Source of the DNA: Propionibacteriaceae bacterium
GTDB lineage: Bacteria > Actinomycetota > Actinomycetes > Propionibacteriales > Propionibacteriaceae
Direction: 5' to 3'
DNA: 40,247 nt
NCBI GenBank assembly: GCA_031272805.1
Contig: JAISTC010000021.1
Span: forward strand, 1-40,247
The notes below the pieces were generated by a model, which was not told the DNA's origin, searched no databases, and saw only the letters and a list, made by a program, of their open reading frames with translations. Every line of letters starts with the position of its first letter. The first letter of the stretch is position 1. Shown here one piece after another: positions 27,621 through 35,105 of this stretch. The position numbers and the translations under genes are program-made.

Positions 27621-28093
27621 CCGACCCGACCCCGACTCCCGCGCCCGCGCCCAACCCCGGCCTCCCCCGGCTGGCTCGGATCGTCCTGCCGGCGGTGGCG
27701 CTCGTGACGGGGGCTTCCCTGCTCGTGACGCTGGCGCAGGACGCCGCCGTCCACGGCCACACGTGGACGGGCGTGCTGGGCGACCAGTGGGTCGTCATCA
27801 CGGACTACCAGCCGCTGGGCGACGCCCGCGACATCGTCTACCCGGCGGACTACCCGGTCGACCTCCAGCTCGTCCGCCTGCCCGTCACCGTCCAGCTCAA
27901 GGCGGTCGAGTCGATCTCGGTCTACCGGCGCGAGGACGTCATCATCGCGTACTCCATCCGGGCGGTGGTCGAGCCCGTCGACGGCGTCGAGGCCGTCATC
28001 CGGCAGGCCATGGAGAACCCGGCCTACTCGCTGGATTTCAGTTGGAACGAGCAGCCTGGAGAGTTCTCGCTGCGCTGGAACCTCCCCGAGTGA
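27617..28093 (+). CDS. Single-TM protein of unknown function coupled to the activase-type gene
   Basis: ATGA overlap with the preceding gene. Pro-rich N-terminus, TM IVLPAVALVTGASLLVTLA. Confidence 0.6.
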   Translation: MTDPTPTPAPAPNPGLPRLARIVLPAVALVTGASLLVTLAQDAAVHGHTWTGVLGDQWVVITDYQPLGDARDIVYPADYPVDLQLVRLPVTVQLKAVESISVYRREDVIIAYSIRAVVEPVDGVEAVIRQAMENPAYSLDFSWNEQPGEFSLRWNLPE

Positions 28094-29117
28094 CGGCCGG
28101 CGTCTGGCCGGACAGCAGCCCGGCCAAGCCCTTGCCGTGGGCCGTCGCCAGGAGGGCGACGAGGACGATCGCGGCGAACAGCGTCCCCAGCATCGGCCAG
28201 TAGCCGAGGACGAGGTAGCCGCCGATGCCGCCGAGGTAGCGGAGCAGGCGGGCGACCAGCGGCGACGTGCCGTCGGCGCGGGCGAAGCGGATGTCGACGG
28301 CCCAGTCGCCGGGGGTGCGGCCGGTGGCCAGCGTCACGGCCAGGGTCAGGACGATGGCGCTGATGCCGCCGAGGGTCTGGGTCAGGCCCGCCACGTTCGT
28401 CCGGTCGGCGTAGCCGAGGGCCTCGGCGCCGAGGCGGAGGCCGACGATGACCAGGCCGCTCAGGAACGCGGCGGCCAGCGCGTCGCAGACCGCGCCGACG
28501 AGGCGGCGGCCGCGGGTCACGGCGGGGGCCACCCGGTCGGGGTCGGGCCGCGCGTCGAACGAGACCAGCCGCGCCACCGGCCAGCTCAGGACGGCGCCGG
28601 CGAAGGCGCCGGACGTGTTGGCCAGGAGGTCGTCCACGTCGAAGTAGCGGTAGGCGCAGGAGTACAGGCCCCAGACGCCGGTCAACTGGGTCGTCTCGAT
28701 GAACAGGGAGAGCGCGAAACCCAGCACGGTCGTGACGACGACGCCGCGGCGCCAGAGCAGCCGCGTGACGAAGCCGAGGGGCACGAACAGGGCGATGTTG
28801 TAGGCGAACTGGAGGAAGGCGGGGTTGTGGAGGAGGTCGGCCAGCGCGTGGGGGTACTTGCGGATGTCGTCCAGGACCTGGAGCAGGCGCGTGTTCCGGC
28901 CGACGCACTTGAGCGTCGCCGGGTCCGGGAACGGGACCAGCGTGAACGTCCAGATGGCCAGCCCGTAGACCAGCGCGGCGACCCACGTCAGCGTCCGGCC
29001 GACCGACATCCCGCCCCGCCGCCGGTACGAGAGGACGGCAAACGGGATGAAGAACACGGCCGCCAGCAGCAGCCCCCCGGCCACCGCCAGCGCGGCATTG
29101 GCCACCTGATCACTCAT
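28038..29117 (-). CDS. VanZ-like + RDD domain fusion membrane protein
   Basis: VanZ-type N-terminus (YNIALFVPLGFVTRLLW; SLFIETTQLTGVW) and RDD-like C-terminus (RGRRLVGAVCDALAAAFLSG; GRTPGDWAVDIRFARADG). Confidence 0.8.
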   Translation of the reverse strand: MSDQVANAALAVAGGLLLAAVFFIPFAVLSYRRRGGMSVGRTLTWVAALVYGLAIWTFTLVPFPDPATLKCVGRNTRLLQVLDDIRKYPHALADLLHNPAFLQFAYNIALFVPLGFVTRLLWRRGVVVTTVLGFALSLFIETTQLTGVWGLYSCAYRYFDVDDLLANTSGAFAGAVLSWPVARLVSFDARPDPDRVAPAVTRGRRLVGAVCDALAAAFLSGLVIVGLRLGAEALGYADRTNVAGLTQTLGGISAIVLTLAVTLATGRTPGDWAVDIRFARADGTSPLVARLLRYLGGIGGYLVLGYWPMLGTLFAAIVLVALLATAHGKGLAGLLSGQTPAVTRGGSSAARTLQAARSN

Positions 29118-29178
29118 AGAACGGCGATGCTAGCGGCCTTGTATGAGCATTCGGTGAAGACATGTGAACAAGGCCACT

Positions 29179-29254
29179 CCCAAGGCCATGGGGTCGGGCA
29201 CGGTGGCTACGGAGCGAGGAACGAACGATCTCCACCGGGCCTGACACCGTGGCC
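29179..29254. repeat. Mosaic dispersed repeat, single-unit copy (A)
   Basis: cccaaggccatggggtcgggcacggtggcta + cggagcgaggaacgaacgatctccaccgggcctgacaccgtggcc. The tail is 40/45 identical to 39216-39260. Confidence 0.8.
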
Positions 29255-29271
29255 GCCCCTCCCAACCAGGT

Positions 29272-31071
29272 TCACGCCACCGCCCGATCAGCCACCAACA
29301 CGACGCCCCCGATCGCCGGGACCGTCAGCGTGACGGCGCCGTCCGCCCCCGCCGTGACGGGCGATCCGCCGCCCCACGCCACGCTGTACGTGGCGCCCGG
29401 CGTCAAGGACGTGAACGTGACCTCGCTGTCCGATTTTCCGGAGTTCAGCGCCACGATGACCTCGGTCCGCTCGGCCTCGTCCAGGCGCGCGAACACGAAG
29501 ACGGAGTACTCGGCGGCCAGCGTCACCTGGACGCCGTCGACCAGCGCGGCCTGGCCGGCCCGGACGGCCGCCAGCTCCGCGATGGCGGCGTAGAGCCCGC
29601 CGGTCCCGTAGTGGTCGCCCGTACCCATGACGGTCCCGTCGATGAGCTTCTGGTCCACGAACTCCGGGGCCACGTTGCCGAACAGGTCCTGGCGGGCGGA
29701 CTTGTCGCCGCCGGTGCCGGCGAAGCCCTGCTCGTCGCCGTAGTAGACGACCGGCTGGCCGCGGGCGAAGAACATCAGCGCGTGGGCCAGGATGTCGCGG
29801 CGCAGCGCCTCGTCCTGGTACTGGAGGAAGTAGCCGACGCGGCCCATGTCGTGGTTGCCCAGGAACGTCACGAGGCTCCGCGCGTCGGTCGTGGCCGTCT
29901 CGTAGACCCCGTCCTTGTCGAACAGGTCGCGCAGCTCGCTGGCCAGCCCGCCGGCCGCGAAGGAGACGGCGGCCTTCTGGAAGGCGAAGTCGAGGACGCC
30001 GTCGAACCCGCCCTCCACGACGTATGGCGCCAGCGCCGACGGCACGGTCAGGTAGACCTCCGCGAAGTCGAAGAACTCCTGGCCGTTGTCCGCCGCGTGG
30101 GCGCGCATCGCCGCGGTGAAGCCCGTCCAGAACTCCATGTTGACGTGGCGGCCCGTGTCGACCCGGAAGCCGTCGACGCCGAAGTCCTGCCACGCCTCGT
30201 AGATCCCGGTCATGCACTCCAGGACCGCCGGGTCCTCCGTCGCCAGGTCGTCCAGCCCGGAGAAGTCGCCGTAGCGGTACATCTCGTCGTCCTCGCTGCC
30301 CCAGACGATGTCGCCCCGGTTGTGGTAGCGCGTGACGGGTTCCAGGCAGTCCGGCGTCACGTCGCCGCCGACCCGTTCCGGCACGTACGGGAACGACGTG
30401 GCCGGGTCGAGCGCGGGATAGGCGGTGGTGTCGGCGCCGACCGTGGGGTCGAGGACGGTGCCGTCGGCGGCGGTCAGGGGGTACTGCTGCAGGCTGACGT
30501 AACTGCCGCCGTAGCCGCGCGGGTCGGTCAGTTGGATGAGGTCGGCCGTGTGGTTCGTGATGACGTCGAGGTAGACCTTCATCCCCTTCTCGTGGGCGGC
30601 GGCAACGAGGGCCTTGAGGTCGCCGTTGGTCCCCAGGTGGGGGTCGACGCGGCTGAAGTCGGTCACCCAGTAGCCGTGGTAGCCCGCCGACGCCGAGCCC
30701 GCGTCGCCTTGCACGGGCCGGTTGGCGAAGACGGGCGTCAACCAGATGGCGGTCGTGCCGAGGCCCTGGATGTAGTCGAGGTGGTCGATGACGCCCTGGA
30801 GGTCGCCGCCGTGGAAGAAGCCCGTGTCCGCCGGGTCGTAGCCGGTCTCGAGCCGGGTCCCGGAGAGGCCACCCTCGTCGTTGGCGGGGTCGCCGTTGGC
30901 GAAGCGGTCGACCATGACAAAGTAGAATTGCTGGCCGGCGGCGGGGTTGGCGGGGGCGGAGTAGTTCGGCGCGATGGGGGACGCGGTATCGGGGGGCTCG
31001 GGTGTCGGCGCCCCGCAGGCGGCGAGCGCCAGGGCGAGGACCCCGAGAACAACGGCGGTGGTGCCCTTCAT
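29272..31071 (-). CDS. GH13 alpha-amylase-family lipoprotein
   Basis: Lipobox LAACGAP; DVITNH, DGFRVDTGRH, FAEVYL, FLGNHDM motifs. Confidence 0.92.
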   Translation of the reverse strand: MKGTTAVVLGVLALALAACGAPTPEPPDTASPIAPNYSAPANPAAGQQFYFVMVDRFANGDPANDEGGLSGTRLETGYDPADTGFFHGGDLQGVIDHLDYIQGLGTTAIWLTPVFANRPVQGDAGSASAGYHGYWVTDFSRVDPHLGTNGDLKALVAAAHEKGMKVYLDVITNHTADLIQLTDPRGYGGSYVSLQQYPLTAADGTVLDPTVGADTTAYPALDPATSFPYVPERVGGDVTPDCLEPVTRYHNRGDIVWGSEDDEMYRYGDFSGLDDLATEDPAVLECMTGIYEAWQDFGVDGFRVDTGRHVNMEFWTGFTAAMRAHAADNGQEFFDFAEVYLTVPSALAPYVVEGGFDGVLDFAFQKAAVSFAAGGLASELRDLFDKDGVYETATTDARSLVTFLGNHDMGRVGYFLQYQDEALRRDILAHALMFFARGQPVVYYGDEQGFAGTGGDKSARQDLFGNVAPEFVDQKLIDGTVMGTGDHYGTGGLYAAIAELAAVRAGQAALVDGVQVTLAAEYSVFVFARLDEAERTEVIVALNSGKSDSEVTFTSLTPGATYSVAWGGGSPVTAGADGAVTLTVPAIGGVVLVADRAVA

Positions 31072-31112
31072 GGGGCCATGCTACTGGGCCCGACGGACTA
31101 ACATGGCCCGGC

Positions 31113-31964
31113 GTGACGCACATCAAGCCCTACCCCATCTCCCCCACGCTCCACGTCCCGGCGTCGATCCCCCGCCCCGAGTACGCCGGCAAGTCCCGCC
31201 CCGAGCCGCCGTACACGGAGTCCCACGTCCAGCCGCCCGAGATCATCGAGGCGATGCGGGAGGCGGGCCGGATCGCCGCCCAGGCGATCGACGTGGCGGC
31301 CGCGGAGATCGCGCCCGGCGTGACGACGGACCACCTGGACAAGGTCGCCCACGAGTTCATCTGCGACCACGGCGGCTACCCCTCGACGCTGGGCTACCGG
31401 GACTTCCCCAAGTCGATCTGCACGTCCGTCAACGAGGTCATCTGCCACGGCATCCCGGACGCCCGGCCCCTGGAGGACGGCGACCTGGTCAAGATCGACA
31501 TCACGGTGTTCAAGAACGGCGTCCACGGCGACAACTGCGCCACGTTCGGCTGCGGCACGCTGGACCAGGCCTCCCACGACCTCATGGTCCGGACGAAGGA
31601 GGCGATGGACCGGGCGATCAAGGCGGTCAAGCCGGGCCGCCAGCTCAACATCATCGGCCGCGTCATCGAGGCCTACGCCGACCGCTTCGGCTACGGCGTC
31701 GTGCGCGACTACACGGGTCACGGGGTGCACCGCTGGTTCCACTCCGGCCTGATCGTCCTCCACTACGACGAGCCGAGCCTGACGACTCCGATCGAGAAGG
31801 GCATGACGTTCACGATCGAGCCCATGCTGACGCTGGGCGACTACCACTCCCACGTCTGGGACGACGGCTGGACGGTCGTGACGAACGACTACTCGCGGGT
31901 GGCGCAATTCGAGCAATCGCTGGTAGTCACGGACGACGGCGCCGAGATCCTGACGAAGCCCTGA
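31113..31964 (+). CDS. map: Type I methionine aminopeptidase
   Basis: SVNEVICHGIPDARPLEDGDLVKIDITV, GHGVHRWFH, GMTFTIEPM. Confidence 0.93.
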   Translation: MTHIKPYPISPTLHVPASIPRPEYAGKSRPEPPYTESHVQPPEIIEAMREAGRIAAQAIDVAAAEIAPGVTTDHLDKVAHEFICDHGGYPSTLGYRDFPKSICTSVNEVICHGIPDARPLEDGDLVKIDITVFKNGVHGDNCATFGCGTLDQASHDLMVRTKEAMDRAIKAVKPGRQLNIIGRVIEAYADRFGYGVVRDYTGHGVHRWFHSGLIVLHYDEPSLTTPIEKGMTFTIEPMLTLGDYHSHVWDDGWTVVTNDYSRVAQFEQSLVVTDDGAEILTKP

Positions 31965-32064
31965 CCCAGGCCGAGGTGTCAGACGCCCTGGCCCAGGCCG
32001 AGGTGTCAGGCGCCCTGGCCCTGGCGAGGAACGAGCCCGGGCGAGGGCACCTGATACCGCGGCC
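31962..32064. repeat. Mosaic dispersed repeat, diverged two-unit copy (C)
   Basis: Two 27-bp units TGrCCCAGGCCGAGGTGTCAGrCGCCC followed by gcgaggaacgagc...ctgataccgcggcc. Confidence 0.65.
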
Positions 32065-32090
32065 GACCCCCGCACAGCCCACCGCTCCGT

Positions 32091-33038
32091 TCACGTTGAC
32101 CGCGCGGCCCCGGCGTCCCACCAGCGCTTGATGAGTCGGTACGCGATGGAGGCCGGGCCAGGCAGTGACAACTGGCCGGATTCCAGCCCCGTCACGAGGT
32201 CGGCGCGGGCAAACCAGCGCGCCCGCTCGATCTCCGCGCCGTCCGGGGACAGGGCCGTGGTGGCGGCGTGGGCGGCAAACCCCAGCATGAGCGAGCGGGG
32301 GAAGGGCCACGGCTGGCTCGCCACGTACGTGGCGCGGTCGACGACGACGCCCGTCTCCTCCAGGACCTCGCGCCGGACCGCCTGCTCAAGCGACTCCCCC
32401 GCCTCGACGAAGCCCGCCACGACGGAGTAGCGGCCCGGCTCCCAGACGACCTGGTGGGCCAGCAGTAGCCGGTCCGCGTCGTCGGTCACGGCCACGATGA
32501 CCGCCGGGTCCGTCCGCGGGAACAGATCCTCGGCGCACCCGTCGCAGCGGCGGGACGCGCCCGCCGCCGTGATCCGGGTGGCCGCGCCGCAGCGGGGGCA
32601 GAAACCCGCCTGGCCGTGCCACGTCACGAGGGCGACGGCCGTGACGGCGGCGACCGCCTCGGCCGGCGGCAGGAACCCGAGCGCCCGCCGGAGATCCTGG
32701 CCGCGCTCCGGCCGGGCCAGGTCCACGAAGAGCCCCCGGCCGGCCAGCGTGCCGACCAGCACGTGGGCCGACGGATCGTAGGCGGTGCTGCCCGTCGGCG
32801 TGACCGCGAGCGCGCTCTCGCCCGACGGCTCGGTGCCGTCGAACAGGGCCCGGCTCGTGACCAGCCAGTGGTCCTTGGCTGCGGGCCGGCTCCCCGTCAC
32901 GCCGACGCTCGGGCCCGGCCCGACCGTGACGAGCGCGCCGGACTCCCAGAGCGACCGCACCAGGCGGTCGTCCAGCCGCTCCTCCCGGCCCAGGCGGTCG
33001 AACTGGCCGGGTGCCTCGCCGATGTCCCACGACAGCAC
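32091..33038 (-). CDS. nudC: NADH pyrophosphatase NudC (Nudix hydrolase)
   Basis: Zinc ribbon CPRCGAATRI...CDGC, PRTDPAVIVAV, Nudix box GFVEAGESLEQAVRREVLEETGV, SQPWPFPRSLMLGF. Confidence 0.92.
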   Translation of the reverse strand: MLSWDIGEAPGQFDRLGREERLDDRLVRSLWESGALVTVGPGPSVGVTGSRPAAKDHWLVTSRALFDGTEPSGESALAVTPTGSTAYDPSAHVLVGTLAGRGLFVDLARPERGQDLRRALGFLPPAEAVAAVTAVALVTWHGQAGFCPRCGAATRITAAGASRRCDGCAEDLFPRTDPAVIVAVTDDADRLLLAHQVVWEPGRYSVVAGFVEAGESLEQAVRREVLEETGVVVDRATYVASQPWPFPRSLMLGFAAHAATTALSPDGAEIERARWFARADLVTGLESGQLSLPGPASIAYRLIKRWWDAGAARST

Positions 33039-33079
33039 CCGGCCAGCCTAACGCCGCGCCGGCCAGACCCGGCTACCGG

Positions 33080-34993
33080 CTAGCCGACGGCGGCGACCGA
33101 CGGCAGTTGCCCCAACATCTGGAGCAGCAGGTTGATGAGCTGCTGGAGCAGGGTGATGATCTGGGCGATGAGCTGTTGCAGCGTCCCGCCGCCATTGTCC
33201 GCCGGATCGACCTGGAGGTACGTCCCCCAGCCCGGCTCGAGGTCGTAGAACCCGGGTGTGGTACCCCGCAGCAGGAAGTGGCCGTTGCCGGACTCGTCCT
33301 CGTAGTAGGACCCCGGCACGACCTCGACGCCGCCCGTCAGCCAGGACGCGAACGTCGACTCCTCGTACCCCGGGTAGACGCCGCCCCGGTCGTAGCAGTA
33401 CCAGCCGTATTCGGGCTTGTAGACCGGGTAAAAGGCGGTCACGGCGACGGTCTCGCCGACCTTGACCGTGCCGCTGGCGAGGCTGAAGTGGACCTGGCAG
33501 TCCGAGCCGATGCTGCGGTCGCCGACCGGCACGTACGTCCAGGCCCAGGTCGACGCGCCGCCGTAGCCGAGCGTCAGGGAGAAGGACCCCGGCGCGTTGG
33601 CGTACAGGCTGAAGCCGTAGACGCCGGGCTGGTACTCGCCATCCAGGTAGACGTCCAGTCCGGGCCACGTCGGGTTGGCGTCCGTCTCGTCCCGCTGCGC
33701 GACGAGGCTCAACTGGTCGGATGTCAGCCCCGACACCGGGTTGCCCCACGGGTCGAGGACGACGGCCGCCAGCGTGCCGTAGGGATAGTCCATGCTCATG
33801 GCGGGGGCCGGCGTCGTCAGGACGATCGGCGGGGCCGGCGCGTCGCCCAGCGTCAGTGTCATCCAGGCGACGGTGACGCCCCGGACGTTGAACGTGACCT
33901 GGTAGTCGCCCGGGGCGCCGCTCAGGATGTACGGGTACTGGTTGTGGTAGTAGCCGTAGTCGTTGAAGTAGTACCCGGGGTACTGGTCGAAGACGTAGCC
34001 GGGGACGGGCCACAGGTAGTCGATCGGAACCGCCTCCAGGCCCGCGGGCTCCGACGTGACGGTGATCTCGTCCGGGCTGAGGTCCTGGGTCGGGGTGCTG
34101 CCGTAGTACCAGCCGTACGTGTTGTCCCAGACCTGGAGCAGGGCGGCGACGGACTCGGTCGGGGGCCAGGTCGCGTTGAGCGTGGAGACGCCGCCGTAGT
34201 ACGTCACGGGCACTTCGGCCGACGCCGTCACGGTTTCCGTCAGCCGGTAGTGGCCGCGCCAGTCCGTCTCCTCGGCGTAGGCGAACACGGTGACACGGCC
34301 GGGGTAGGAATCGTAGGGGTAGAGCGCCCAGTAGCCCGAGTCGTCGGCGACCACGGAGTAGCTCGTCAGGTAGACGCCCAGATAGGCGTTGGCCGTCGGC
34401 GTCGCCAGCCACACGTCGACGGTCGCGTACGGGTCGGCCGTCCCCTGGACGACCGTGTAGCCCCACTCGTCGACGCCGATGGAGCCGATCGTCGGCCCGC
34501 TGGTGACGGCGCCGCAGGAGGATTCCTGGTACAGGTCGAGGTAGCCCGGGATGGCGAGGCCGTCGGCGGTCGTGACGGTGATCGAGTAGGAGCCGGCCGG
34601 CCCGCTCAAGGCCACGACGAGGCCGTCGCCATAGGCGGACGACGCCAGGAACAGGTCGGGCCGGAACGTCAGCGTCGCCGGGTCGGAGGTGAACGTCAGG
34701 CCGTCGGCGGCCCCGGGCTCGGCCACGGCGTCGGCCGTCAGGTCGGGCACGGCGTAGACCGGCAGGCCGAACTCGGCGATGAACAGCGGTTGGCCGGCGC
34801 TGCAGCCCACCTGGTAGGTGCCGTAGGAGTAGTAGCTGTAGTCGACCGGGGCGGTGCCGAAGTCCGGCGTCGGGCTGACGTCGGCGTCCTCGGCCTGGGC
34901 GGCGGGCGCGGCGGCCAGGCCGGCCGCTCCGAGGACGAAGGTGAGGGCCGCCCCGAGGGCGAGGCGGCGGAAGCTACGTGGCTGGGCACGCAT
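33080..34993 (-). CDS. Secreted Tyr-rich Ig-like-repeat protein of unknown function
   Basis: GGAAGGAG upstream. Signal peptide ALTFVLGAAGLAAAPAAQAEDA, Ig-like beta segments, Tyr-rich stretches, C-terminal LQQLIAQIITLLQQLINLLLQMLGQ. Confidence 0.65.
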   Translation of the reverse strand: MRAQPRSFRRLALGAALTFVLGAAGLAAAPAAQAEDADVSPTPDFGTAPVDYSYYSYGTYQVGCSAGQPLFIAEFGLPVYAVPDLTADAVAEPGAADGLTFTSDPATLTFRPDLFLASSAYGDGLVVALSGPAGSYSITVTTADGLAIPGYLDLYQESSCGAVTSGPTIGSIGVDEWGYTVVQGTADPYATVDVWLATPTANAYLGVYLTSYSVVADDSGYWALYPYDSYPGRVTVFAYAEETDWRGHYRLTETVTASAEVPVTYYGGVSTLNATWPPTESVAALLQVWDNTYGWYYGSTPTQDLSPDEITVTSEPAGLEAVPIDYLWPVPGYVFDQYPGYYFNDYGYYHNQYPYILSGAPGDYQVTFNVRGVTVAWMTLTLGDAPAPPIVLTTPAPAMSMDYPYGTLAAVVLDPWGNPVSGLTSDQLSLVAQRDETDANPTWPGLDVYLDGEYQPGVYGFSLYANAPGSFSLTLGYGGASTWAWTYVPVGDRSIGSDCQVHFSLASGTVKVGETVAVTAFYPVYKPEYGWYCYDRGGVYPGYEESTFASWLTGGVEVVPGSYYEDESGNGHFLLRGTTPGFYDLEPGWGTYLQVDPADNGGGTLQQLIAQIITLLQQLINLLLQMLGQLPSVAAVG

Positions 34994-35105
34994 GGGGGCT
35001 CCTTCCGAGGCCGCGGGGAGGAGGGGCGGCGGCCCGATTCTGGGGGTGGGAGGTCGTAGGTGTTCCTGCGCTTGCGCGGAGTCTATGGGCTACCCCTCTT
35101 GCCGT

